A DNA stretch of 64,000 nucleotides, taken from Coxiellaceae bacterium. Lineage in GTDB: Bacteria; Pseudomonadota; Gammaproteobacteria; Coxiellales; Coxiellaceae. The notes below the pieces were generated by a model. The model was given only the letters and a program-made list of their open reading frames with translations, was not told the origin of the DNA and searched no databases. The stretch is from positions 52,731-116,730 of the forward strand of contig JARGPC010000005.1 of the NCBI GenBank assembly GCA_029212885.1, written 5' to 3'. Every line of letters starts with the position of its first letter. The first letter of the stretch is position 1. Below, in pieces: positions 42,001 through 49,538 of the stretch. A program made the translations under genes and the position numbers.

Positions 42001-42589
42001 GGCCGGTACGATTATGTTTGCTGTGCTGACCACCGGTATAGACAGTGATCAACAAAGTCCGGTATTGGCTAAGATTGTTGAGGGTCCACTAAAAGGCTCT
42101 AGCCTGATGGGGCAATTTACTCGTCAACAAGATAAGGTGCTATTAAACTTTAGCTTGTTGAGCATTCCGCAAATCGTTAGTTCGGTATCAATCAGTGCGG
42201 TCGCGATTGATCCGTATTCGGCTCATACTGCATTGAGCGGTGATGTTAACCATCACTACATGTTACGTTATGGTTCGCTGTTTGCTTCAAGTTTCTTACA
42301 AGGTTATGCGCAAGCTGAAACTTCAGGTACGAAATCATGTATTGCTGGTGTGTGTTTCTTCACGCAGGATCAACTCAGTTCAACACAAAAACTGATGGTG
42401 GCCTTTGGTAATGTAGGTCAGCAATATGCGAGTGTAATGGGCTCGAACTTTACGACGCCTCCAACAGTAAGAATCGCAGGTGGTACAGGTATAGGTATTC
42501 TGTTGATGAGCGATTTAACACTACCGTTACCAGTTCCACTTACACAAGCACAGCAAATGTTGAACAGTCGACTGCTGTCTAACTATTAA
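39089..42589 (+). CDS. icmE: Core-complex channel protein DotG/IcmE
   Basis: A 1166-residue protein (Legionella DotG 1048). A short cytosolic N-terminus and one transmembrane helix (about 14-36) lead to a spacer and then a very long array of ~10-residue repeats (about residues 140-860, unit like AAGFTAAQLK). A Gln/Ser/Gly linker follows, and a VirB10/TrbI-type C-terminal domain from about 970 ends in GIGILLMSDLTLPLPVPLTQA. It spans the envelope and links inner platform and outer cap. The size difference from Legionella is in the repeats. It begins 3 bases after icmK. Confidence 0.96.
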   Translation: MAKKEKGSVSKVQSPQVRILLAAVLVVLILAGGFAWWHHHHLKTEFTGAATTGGSPGISSTPGGGNPSNQYVKTQQQQNVEQEKKARASGGSAVPTIVRSSFIGNPASFNDSGSSGGSKPLHCPVVTFRPNPAACLHDNLLAARNAGVTATELRCEGCACHNLRAAGYTAGDLRTAGFEAKDLKTCGFSLAQLIAAGYNAKTLRAAGFSAQQLKAAGFTAAQLKAAGFTAKQLADAGYSAAQLKAAGFSAKDLKNAGFTAAQLKNAGFDAAELKAAGYSAGQLKSAGFSAQQLANAGYDADQLKAAGFTPGEVAQAIKNAKVCNVARLKQARAQGISATAIKQQGCSAAALKAAGYTAAQLRAAGFSAKQLKAAGFTADQLKAAGYTAKQLKDAGFNAAQLKAAGFTAAQLKSAGYSAGQLKNAGFTAAQLKAAGYSASALKGAGFTPAQLKNAGFSAKQLKDAGFTAEQLRAAGYSAGQLKNAGFTPQELTNAGYTKGDLLRAGFSPGEAGLSGGLSTGSSSGECSVSSLRKQRLAGATAKSLADNGCGLAALKAAGYSAAQLKNAGFTADQLKNAGYTAAQLKAAGFTAKQLKDAGFSAAQLKQGGYSDKQLASAGFTPAEIARADKLEGSSTGRCSVANLRKARSAGTSAKSLANDGCSLAALRAAGFTAKQLKAAGFSAAQLRDAGYSAGQLKAAGFSAAQLKEAGFSADDLKKAGFNAAQLKAAGYTASELKDAGFSASQLRSAGFTPQELHDAGYSAAQMRAAGYTAKQLKNAGFTAGQLKGAGYSAAQLKDAGYSAAQLKAAGYNAKQLRAAGYSAEALRTAGFSAQQLADAGFSKDQLQAAGFNPSQLALASFENASGGKIPSILASTPEGRLAKIQAEQAKQLSNEQKQDMSQKIQNQMNSESQALVTGWSQTNTQSYTQGVPPQKDQAGGSSGSGSGNAAGGSAGNGKGSSSSAAKGPVLKAGTIMFAVLTTGIDSDQQSPVLAKIVEGPLKGSSLMGQFTRQQDKVLLNFSLLSIPQIVSSVSISAVAIDPYSAHTALSGDVNHHYMLRYGSLFASSFLQGYAQAETSGTKSCIAGVCFFTQDQLSSTQKLMVAFGNVGQQYASVMGSNFTTPPTVRIAGGTGIGILLMSDLTLPLPVPLTQAQQMLNSRLLSNY
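39500..41660 (+). repeat. Repeat array in icmE with four Cys-headed blocks
   Basis: About 70 ten-residue units (A-A-G-[FY]-[ST]-A-x-x-L-K) are grouped into four blocks. Each later block starts with a linker of the form C-x-[VS]-x-x-L-[RK]-x-x-R and a GC pair ~20 residues on (beginning near 40053, 40663 and 41001). Blocks end with GF[TS]PGE-like units. Confidence 0.85.
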
Positions 42590-42619
42590 CAACGTTGTTT
42601 AGCAAAAAGGGTAAACATT

Positions 42620-43408
42620 ATGGCAGATGAAAAGGATAAAAACGGCGAAGAAGAGTATCGCTATCCTGAAGACGAATACGTTCAGTCTAAGTCCGAGCCG
42701 CAGTCGGATTTTTCTGAGATGGAAGATGATGCCTCAACTGCCGGTGCTAGGCGTGGCAGCGGTGGTGCCGGCATTATGTCTAAGGTGCAGTCATTAGCAC
42801 AAAACCGTATTTTTATAATTGTGCTGGTGGTTATTATTATCTTTATCGTGTTACGTGTTGTTAGCTCAAATCGTAAAGCTAAAACCAAGGTAGCCACAAA
42901 GCAACCAGCTGTTACACAGCCTGTGCAGACAGCCGCAGCACCGGTTGATAATAATATAAACAGTCAGCAAGCTAACATTGTACAAGGTGAAGTGTCCACG
43001 TTGCAGACGAAAGTGTCTGATAACTCCAGTTCGATTAATCAAATTGAGCAACAGCTGAATAAATTGCAAAATTCGATTGATGGCGTGGCTAATAGTCGCG
43101 GTAATGTCAATGAGGCGATAGCACAACTGGCTTTGCAGGTAAAGCAATTGGCAGCAGAGATAAAAAAGCGCCCAACAGCACAAGTAAAGACGGTGGTTAG
43201 TGTGCCCCGTATTGCGCCCGTAGTTTATTATTTACGTGCCATTGTGCCTGGTCGTGCTTGGATATACGGAACTAATAAACGGACCGCATCTATTATGGTC
43301 GGTGACCGTGTTAAGCAATATGGCCGTGTATTAGCCATTAATGCTCCCGAAGGTATGGTAGTAACCAGCTCTGGCAAAATGATTGAGTTTTCAAGTAGCG
43401 ATCGCTAG
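42620..43408 (+). CDS. icmG: Core-complex protein DotF/IcmG
   Basis: A 262-residue protein (Legionella DotF 269). An acidic cytosolic N-terminus (EEEYRYPEDEYVQSKSEPQSD) precedes a single transmembrane helix at about 62-82 (IFIIVLVVIIIFIVLRVV). A coiled-coil stretch follows (TLQTKVSDNSSSINQIEQQL), then a periplasmic domain with YYLRAIVPGRAWIYGTN and SIMVGDRVKQYGRVLAI. The layout is exactly that of DotF, which associates with DotG in the core complex. Confidence 0.93.
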   Translation: MADEKDKNGEEEYRYPEDEYVQSKSEPQSDFSEMEDDASTAGARRGSGGAGIMSKVQSLAQNRIFIIVLVVIIIFIVLRVVSSNRKAKTKVATKQPAVTQPVQTAAAPVDNNINSQQANIVQGEVSTLQTKVSDNSSSINQIEQQLNKLQNSIDGVANSRGNVNEAIAQLALQVKQLAAEIKKRPTAQVKTVVSVPRIAPVVYYLRAIVPGRAWIYGTNKRTASIMVGDRVKQYGRVLAINAPEGMVVTSSGKMIEFSSSDR

Positions 43409-43448
43409 CGTGCTTGTACCAATAGATGTGTGTTAACACGGGCATTGG

Positions 43449-43481
43449 GTTAAGGTTTACTTAATTGTCATTGATTACACT
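43449..43481 (+). promoter_or_regulatory. PmrA-like box and -10 upstream of icmC
   Basis: GTTAA (43449-43453), GGTTTA, CTTAA (43460-43464), eight bases, then GATTACACT (43473-43481) with -10 TACACT. Expected start ~43488, 44 bases before the icmC ATG. It would drive icmC-icmD-icmJ-icmB. Confidence 0.75.
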
Positions 43482-43531
43482 GATGTAATGCGGATTAAAC
43501 CGTTATCAGAAAGACAAGAGGTATAACAAGT

Positions 43532-44038
43532 ATGTGGACATTCGATGTCAACATGTTAATACGTCACTTGCATGTTGTGGCTGTGATTATTCAGGACTTT
43601 GCCATCGCTGCCGGTTTGGTGTTGATGTATTTAGGCTTTATGAAATTCAAGCGTTACGGTGAAATGCGAACGTTTATGTCTCAGCAAATGACCATGTCAG
43701 CGCCTCTTATGCTCGTCCTATGTGGCTCTTTGTTATTATGCACACCCTTGCTGCTAGGTACCGCTTTATTCGCGTTTTGGTCTGAGATCAACCCGTTGAC
43801 TTATATGGGTAACACATCAACAGCTTTAGATCAGGTGGAAAATGCGATTATCATCTTTATTCGCGTGCTGGGTATTGCTGTGTTTATTCGTGGTTGGATC
43901 ATATTGGCGAAATCAGGCGGTGAAAACGTACAGCCAGGGATGCGAGGGAAGGCTTTAATGCACTTATTTGTTGGTGTGTTAATGATGCATTTTTTAGGAA
44001 CAGAGCACTTGATTATGGAAACCTTAGGTTTTAGCTAA
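43532..44038 (+). CDS. icmC: Inner-membrane protein DotE/IcmC
   Basis: A 168-residue protein with three to four transmembrane helices (Legionella IcmC ~194). HVVAVIIQDFAIAAGLVLMYLGFMKF (shown as QDFAIAAGLVLMYLGFMKFK), QQMTMSAPLMLVLCGSLLLC and RGWIILAKSGGENVQPGMRGK are hallmarks of the IcmC/DotE-DotV group, also distantly like IcmD. AGAGG lies before the ATG. It is the first gene after the PmrA-like module and opens the last secretion transcript. Confidence 0.9.
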   Translation: MWTFDVNMLIRHLHVVAVIIQDFAIAAGLVLMYLGFMKFKRYGEMRTFMSQQMTMSAPLMLVLCGSLLLCTPLLLGTALFAFWSEINPLTYMGNTSTALDQVENAIIIFIRVLGIAVFIRGWIILAKSGGENVQPGMRGKALMHLFVGVLMMHFLGTEHLIMETLGFS

Positions 44039-44174
44039 GGTTCGACTATCGATCATAAATAACTGTTTTTATTAGAGTAATTTTCATTACCGGTGATAGT
44101 GTGAACAGTAATAATTTGATAGACTAATTCATATAGTGAGTTGTTTGCTTAAAGGTTTAATAGAGGAATCTAGG

Positions 44175-44573
44175 ATGCAAAAATGGAAGACGGTAACAAT
44201 TTTATGCGCAGGGTTGTTGTTGCTGACGCTATGTGTCGATGCATCAGCCAGTACTACTGGTTATGTATCATTAACTAAGATACAGCAAAATGTGGCTAAA
44301 ACTGTTACGGAAACGGCAAAGATTTTACAGGCCATGTCACTTATGGCGGGTATTGGTTTTATTTTGTCTTCGTTTTTTAAGTTTCATCAACACAAATTAA
44401 ATCCAACTCAAGTACCGATGAGTCAAGGTATATCGTTATTGATAATTGGAGCATGTTTAACCATGTTCCCTATTTTAATCCCAACAGCTGGCAGTACAAT
44501 ATTGGGTAGTGATGTAAATATATCGTCCGTTTCAGGTACGGCGATTAGCAAGTTAATTGGAGATCAGACTTAG
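44175..44573 (+). CDS. icmD: IcmD/DotP paralogue 1
   Basis: A 132-residue inner-membrane protein. ATG 44175 follows GAGG and gives a signal-like start (ILCAGLLLLTLCVDASAS). Two further hydrophobic segments flank FFKFHQHKLNPTQVPMSQG, the core motif of IcmD. It is the most diverged of the three copies (KIQQNVAKTVTETAKILQAM). Legionella has one icmD at this place with a product of ~132 residues. The gene keeps all core residues. A 136-base gap before it lacks a recognisable box. Confidence 0.9.
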   Translation: MQKWKTVTILCAGLLLLTLCVDASASTTGYVSLTKIQQNVAKTVTETAKILQAMSLMAGIGFILSSFFKFHQHKLNPTQVPMSQGISLLIIGACLTMFPILIPTAGSTILGSDVNISSVSGTAISKLIGDQT

Positions 44574-44658
44574 GTTGTAACTGCAGCCAACAGTTTGATA
44601 CTATATGCAAAGGATGCGTTACCGCTTAACGCTGCTGTAAATAATGAGGTGTCTACTT

Positions 44659-45048
44659 ATGAAGTTTTTGAAACTATTTGGGCTTGTTCTTACTGGTACG
44701 TTACTGCTGTTGATTGGTGTTGATGCTTTGGCTGCTGGGCCGAGTGTTACTGTATCATTAATTGCCAACAATATTGGTACCACAGTCACTCAAACAGCGA
44801 AAATTTTGCAAGATTTGTCGCTGATTGCGGGTATCGGTTTTATTATGGCTTCGTTCTTTAAATTCCATCAACATAAGTTGAACCCAACACAGGTGCCGAT
44901 GAGTCAGGGTGTTACATTGCTAGTGATTGGTGCGGGTCTCACCTTGTTTCCGATCTTAATTCCTACCGCAGGATCAGCCGTGCTTGGCTCAAAAGCAAGT
45001 GTATCGAAAGTGTCTGGTAGTGGTATTACAGGTTTGATTGCCAGTTAA
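44659..45048 (+). CDS. icmD: IcmD/DotP paralogue 2
   Basis: A 129-residue copy, ATG 44659 after GAGG. TVTQTAKILQDLSLIAGIGF, FFKFHQHKLNPTQVPMSQGV and LFPILIPTAGSAVLGSKA are shared almost word for word with paralogue 3. It lacks the Gly-rich tail of that copy and ends ITGLIAS. Most differences from copy 3 at the base level are silent, and the last third of the two genes is nearly identical, so the duplication is recent or kept alike by gene conversion. It is predicted to be an inner-membrane component. Confidence 0.9.
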   Translation: MKFLKLFGLVLTGTLLLLIGVDALAAGPSVTVSLIANNIGTTVTQTAKILQDLSLIAGIGFIMASFFKFHQHKLNPTQVPMSQGVTLLVIGAGLTLFPILIPTAGSAVLGSKASVSKVSGSGITGLIAS

Positions 45049-45082
45049 GTAGTTAGTTCTTTATTTACAACAGAGGTTACAA

Positions 45083-45508
45083 ATGATGAAGTTTTGGAAA
45101 TTAGTCGGGTTTATTCTTACGGGTACATTATTGCTGTTGATTGGTGTTGATGCGTTAGCTGCTGCGCCGAGTGTTACTGTATCATTAATTGCCAACAATA
45201 TTGGTACTACAGTGACGCAAACAGCGAAAATTTTGCAAGATTTATCGCTGATTGCGGGTATCGGCTTTATTATGGCGTCGTTTTTTAAATTTCATCAACA
45301 TAAGTTAAACCCAACACAAGTGCCCATGAGTCAAGGTGTTACATTGCTAGTGATTGGTGCGGGTCTCACCTTGTTCCCGATCTTAATTCCTACCGCAGGA
45401 TCAACCGTGCTTGGCTCAAAAGCAAGTGTATCGAAAGTGTCTGGTAGTGGTATTACAGGTTTGATTGGTGGTGGTGGTGGTAGTCAGTCCGCTGGTGGTA
45501 ATAATTAG
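45083..45508 (+). CDS. icmD: IcmD/DotP paralogue 3
   Basis: A 141-residue copy 34 bases after paralogue 2, with AGAGG before the ATG. The protein matches paralogue 2 through the two hydrophobic segments and FFKFHQHKLNPTQVPMSQGV, with an Ala-to-Thr change at AGSTVLGS. It then adds a Gly/Ser tail (GGGGGSQSAGGNN). That tail and an N-terminal MMKFWKLVGF start are its main differences. It lies directly before icmJ and is co-transcribed with it. Confidence 0.9.
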   Translation: MMKFWKLVGFILTGTLLLLIGVDALAAAPSVTVSLIANNIGTTVTQTAKILQDLSLIAGIGFIMASFFKFHQHKLNPTQVPMSQGVTLLVIGAGLTLFPILIPTAGSTVLGSKASVSKVSGSGITGLIGGGGGSQSAGGNN

Positions 45509-45539
45509 AGGTAGATAACGGAGTTATAGCTGAGAATAT

Positions 45540-46148
45540 ATGAAAGATTTAAGCTTAACTGCCTCCGATAGTAACTGGCGCTTATTTATGCTCCGAAAAG
45601 CCGATAAGGCTTTTCGGGTGTTTCAAGATAAGATATTCACACAGCAGAATCATACCTGTCAGTTCTGTGGTTTTCAGTCGCGTCAATTGCAAGAGATTGT
45701 TAATCTTGATGGAAACTTTCACAATAATAAACGTTCAAACTTAGCAACAGCATGCCCACTATGCATGCAATGCTTTTTTCTTGAGTCGGTAGGGGGAAGT
45801 GATTTTGGTGGTGGCAGTTTAATTGTGTTGCCGGAAATGAGCCAAGGTCAACTCAATGCTTTGTGCCACGTGTTATTTGCTCAAATGGCAACGGCTACTA
45901 GCTTGAGCACACAGGCTAAGAATGTTTATCGTGGTATGAAACTGCGAACACAGCTGGTTGAAAAGCAACTGGGTGATGGCATGAGTAACCCGGCGGTTTA
46001 TGGTCGGATGCTAGTCGATAACAGTGGCGAACGTGCAGCAAGTTTGCATCAACAAGTCACAGAAAAAGTTCGTTTATTGCCCAACATCGAAAAATTTAGT
46101 CGCCAAATCCAATCCTGGGTTTTGGAATCAGTTAGTACAATGCTTTAG
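45540..46148 (+). CDS. icmJ: Coupling-complex zinc protein DotN/IcmJ
   Basis: A 202-residue cytosolic protein (Legionella IcmJ 208). The HNH-like zinc site has CQFCG at about residues 38-42, a His in NFHNNKRSN and CPLC...C at about 72-79. It binds the DotL C-terminal extension. Length and motifs are complete. The ATG lies a short way after the third icmD stop. It is followed by a palindromic repeat before icmB rather than tight coupling. Confidence 0.93.
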   Translation: MKDLSLTASDSNWRLFMLRKADKAFRVFQDKIFTQQNHTCQFCGFQSRQLQEIVNLDGNFHNNKRSNLATACPLCMQCFFLESVGGSDFGGGSLIVLPEMSQGQLNALCHVLFAQMATATSLSTQAKNVYRGMKLRTQLVEKQLGDGMSNPAVYGRMLVDNSGERAASLHQQVTEKVRLLPNIEKFSRQIQSWVLESVSTML

Positions 46149-46160
46149 TATCTTGTTTTT

Positions 46161-46234
46161 TGTTATCCCGGATAATATATGGATCCCGCATCAAGTGCGG
46201 GATGACATAATCAAGTGCGGGATGACATCCGGGG
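46161..46234. repeat. GTCATCCCGG-family repeat between icmJ and icmB
   Basis: ATCCCGGATAATATATGGATCCCGC-type sequence (ATCCCGGATAATATATGGA then TCCCGC) and two tandem copies of TCAAGTGCGGGATGACAT. It is a complex relative of the element at 63-150. Confidence 0.65.
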
Positions 46235-46308
46235 AATGTGTTTCGCACTCTATGCGAAACTCGTATATAATAAACCATCGTTAAGTAAAGCCTAAAAGGG
46301 AGCGTTTA

Positions 46309-49300
46309 ATGGCGGGTCCGTTTTCAATCGTGACAGATTTATTTGGTTCATTTTTGTCATGGTTAGGTGTATCACTCAAACAGAGTACAGAAGCTTATTG
46401 CGAAATCCAAACAGCAGATAGCCCAACAGCCCTAGTGGCTAATGATGGCTCATTGATGTCGGTGATTAAAATCTCAGGCGTACAGTCAATTATTGGTACG
46501 GATGAGTTTTCACGTATGCAATCTTCCTTGCAACATTCACTGCAAACCGTCATGTCACAACCGGGCCATGTTGTACAAGTTTTTTTCTCATACAATAAAG
46601 ATGAAGTGGAAGATCACATCAAAGAAATTTTGGGGTTTGCACGCGAAACAGCGGACCGTCTTGAACTGAATCTTACCGATTTATTTGAAGAGCGTGTAAA
46701 ATACTTGAGTGGTTATTGTGCTTATGAAGAAGTGTATATTGTGCTGTGGACACGATTGAAGTCGCTGACTTCTGAGCAGCTTAAACGCTCGCGTAAAGAT
46801 AAGCACCGCATGATCAAAGAAAAAAGAATTCCAGCGTTCTTGAGTACGCAAAATATTATCGCGGCTGTACCTGACTTGCGAGATAATCATGATTCTTTTG
46901 TGCGTTTAGTAGCAAGTGATATGAACGCGTTAGGTATTGTTGCTGATGTATTAGGTGTTCATAAAGCAGCGCAGGTGATGCGCCGATCGGTTGATCCGGA
47001 TTTTACTGACTCCAATTGGTCGCCATTATTACCGGGTGATAAAATTACACCACGTGAATATAAAACAGCTACTGGTGAAATATCCGATATCACTTGGCCG
47101 TCTTTAGCTAAGCAGTTATGTCCAAGGGACGCTGAAAATATTAACCTGCGTACTTGCCGTATTGGTGATCGTTTTTATGCGACGGTATTTATTGATCTAT
47201 TCCCCAAAGATATTCAACCCTTTGTGCGTTTATTTAATCGTATTTTACCAACGCATATTCCTTGGCGCATATCGTTCTTAACTGAAAGTGCCGGTTTGGG
47301 TTCGGAAAAGTTCCGCCAAGCCATCGCTTCAGTATTAACGGTAACATCTTCACAAAACCGATTGATTAGTGATGCGATTAATCTGCTCGATTATATCAGT
47401 CTAAATACGGATGATGCGATCGTACGATTGAAAGTAGCAGCCTGTACTTGGGCGGATGAAGGCGATATGCGTACCTTGCGTGCTCGTGCATCAATGTTAG
47501 CCAAAGCACTTGAAGGCTGGGGCTCTTGCGATGTCAGCGAAATCGCCGGCGATGCTTATGAGGGTATTGTATCAACGATGTTAGGCATTAGCGGTACCAG
47601 TATCGCGCCAGCATCGATGGCTCCATTTTCTAGTGTACTGTATATGTTGCCGTTATTTCGACCGGCGTCACCATGGAAACATGGTGCGTTATTGTTACGC
47701 TCACCGGATGGCAAACCTTGGCCCTACCACCCCGGCTCAAACCAGCAAACCACCTGGATTGATTTGTTTTATGCGCGACCAGGTTCGGGTAAATCTGTAT
47801 TGTCGAATACAATTAATTTAGCTGTGTGTTTATCAGCTGGTTTACATCGTTTACCGCGCATAGCTATTATTGATATCGGCCCATCAAGTAGTGGTTTGAT
47901 TTCGTTACTGCGTGATGCATTGCCAGCAGATAAAAAACATTTTGTTGCGCATCATCGTTTACGTATGGATACCTCGCATGCGATTAACCCTTTTGATACT
48001 CAGTTAGGTTGTCGCTATCCAACACCGCAAGAGCGAAGCTTCTTAGTGAATTTCTTGGCATTGTTAGCCACCCCTGTGGGTTCTGATCAACCCTATGATG
48101 GTGTGCCAGACATGTCAGGTATGATTGTTGATGAGTTGTATAAGAGCACCGCAGATGATGGTAACCCACAACAATACACGCCTAATATCGAAGAAAATGT
48201 TGATAGTATTTTAGAAGAAATTGGTTTTGTGCGTGATGATAAAACCAGTTGGTGGGAAGTGACGGATGCATTGTTTTTGTCTGGTTTCACTCATGAAGCG
48301 ATGTTAGCACAGCGTCATGCCATGCCGGTATTAGCCAACGTAACCTCTATTTGTCGTATGCCAGCGATTGAAGATTTGTATGGCAAAATTATTGCGCCAA
48401 CCGGTGAGCCATTGATCCATGCTTTTTCACGTATGATTTCAGCCGCTGTGCGTGAATATCCAATTATTTCACAAGTTACACAATTTGATTTGGGCGATGC
48501 CAAAGTTGTTGCGCTCGATTTAGATGAAGTAGCACGTAGTGGTGGTGATGCCGCCAATCGTCAAACAGCTGTGATGTATATGCTGGCGCGTTATGTATTG
48601 GCTAGACACTATTATTTAACCGATGAAAACGTCAATGATATGCCGGAAAATTACCGCCGTTTCCATCAAGAACGTGTCTCTGAGATTCGTGAAGATCCTA
48701 AGCGTATTGTGTTTGATGAATTCCATCGCACATCAAATGCGGAAGCTGTGCGAAATCAAGTGGTGACCGATATGCGTGAAGGGCGTAAGTGGAAAGTGCA
48801 AGTAGCATTGTTGTCACAATCGCTGGATGACTTTGATTCGGTAATGGTGGAATTCGCCACGTCGATTTTTATTATGGATGCAGGGCCAGAGCAAGCCGTT
48901 AAGAAAACGGCAGAGATTTTTGGTTTGACTAAGACAGCAACCATAGCGCTTAAAACGCGTGTGCACGGCCCGCGTGAAGGTGGAGCAACTTTCTTAGCAC
49001 AATTCGCTACTAAAGAAGGTATGAATACGCAACTACTAACCGCAACATTAGGCCCAATTGAATTATGGGCGCTTAATACTACGGCCACTGATGTGTATAT
49101 CCGTAATGAGTTGTATCATAAAATCGGACCGAAAAATGCTCGTGCTTTACTAGCGCGTCGATTCCCTTCCGGCAGTGCAGCGAAAGTGCTTGAAGATCGC
49201 TACGCTGACTATAAAGAAGAAGGTGGGCATATTGATGAGGATTCGAAGTCTACGGTTATGCAGTCTTTGGTTAACGAGATCTTAGATAGCTACTATCGCG

Positions 49301-49317
49301 AGCAAATCGGCGAGTAA
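46309..49317 (+). CDS. icmB: Secretion ATPase DotO/IcmB (VirB4-like)
   Basis: A 1002-residue ATPase (Legionella IcmB 1009). GGGAG lies before the ATG. The N-terminal domain is followed by a RecA-type ATPase with Walker A ARPGSGKSV at about 488-496 and RIVFDEFHRTSNAEAV as Walker B. VTDMREGRKWKVQVALLSQS and FATSIFIMDAGPEQAVKKT continue the VirB4 pattern. DotO forms hexamers at the base of the channel and recruits DotB. It closes the contiguous block. Confidence 0.96.
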   Translation: MAGPFSIVTDLFGSFLSWLGVSLKQSTEAYCEIQTADSPTALVANDGSLMSVIKISGVQSIIGTDEFSRMQSSLQHSLQTVMSQPGHVVQVFFSYNKDEVEDHIKEILGFARETADRLELNLTDLFEERVKYLSGYCAYEEVYIVLWTRLKSLTSEQLKRSRKDKHRMIKEKRIPAFLSTQNIIAAVPDLRDNHDSFVRLVASDMNALGIVADVLGVHKAAQVMRRSVDPDFTDSNWSPLLPGDKITPREYKTATGEISDITWPSLAKQLCPRDAENINLRTCRIGDRFYATVFIDLFPKDIQPFVRLFNRILPTHIPWRISFLTESAGLGSEKFRQAIASVLTVTSSQNRLISDAINLLDYISLNTDDAIVRLKVAACTWADEGDMRTLRARASMLAKALEGWGSCDVSEIAGDAYEGIVSTMLGISGTSIAPASMAPFSSVLYMLPLFRPASPWKHGALLLRSPDGKPWPYHPGSNQQTTWIDLFYARPGSGKSVLSNTINLAVCLSAGLHRLPRIAIIDIGPSSSGLISLLRDALPADKKHFVAHHRLRMDTSHAINPFDTQLGCRYPTPQERSFLVNFLALLATPVGSDQPYDGVPDMSGMIVDELYKSTADDGNPQQYTPNIEENVDSILEEIGFVRDDKTSWWEVTDALFLSGFTHEAMLAQRHAMPVLANVTSICRMPAIEDLYGKIIAPTGEPLIHAFSRMISAAVREYPIISQVTQFDLGDAKVVALDLDEVARSGGDAANRQTAVMYMLARYVLARHYYLTDENVNDMPENYRRFHQERVSEIREDPKRIVFDEFHRTSNAEAVRNQVVTDMREGRKWKVQVALLSQSLDDFDSVMVEFATSIFIMDAGPEQAVKKTAEIFGLTKTATIALKTRVHGPREGGATFLAQFATKEGMNTQLLTATLGPIELWALNTTATDVYIRNELYHKIGPKNARALLARRFPSGSAAKVLEDRYADYKEEGGHIDEDSKSTVMQSLVNEILDSYYREQIGE

Positions 49318-49440
49318 AGGCGTTATCTGCGGGCAATTTCGGACGATTAGCACTATTCAAAAATGCTCAGGTATGTTGGTATACAATCCGCTTTTTTCAT
49401 AGCACTAATCGCCCCAACTTGCCTCACAGCTAACGCCTTT
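49316..49440. repeat. 125-bp imperfect palindrome after icmB
   Basis: AAAGGCGTTA (49316) pairs with TAACGCCTTT (to 49440), with inner matches GGGCAA/TTGCC and CGATTAG/CTAATCG. It starts inside the icmB stop codon region. It may terminate icmB transcripts or be a MITE relic. Confidence 0.65.
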
Positions 49441-49444
49441 ACTT

Positions 49445-49478
49445 CTGTCATCCCGGCCTCCGAGCCGGGATCCAGTGT
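49445..49478. repeat. GTCATCCCGG-family repeat
   Basis: CTGTCATCCCGGC pairs with GCCGGGAT around CTCCGA, an abbreviated copy. Confidence 0.6.
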
Positions 49479-49538
49479 CTAATAGATTAATTATTCAAAA
49501 ATGATATAGTTGTAATACCACTAAGCAAAGGAGTGCCA

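Noticed and set aside
44039..44174. Module before the first icmD
   Set aside because: CTTAA and TTTAA occur but only 3 bases apart, and no -10 follows at the right distance.
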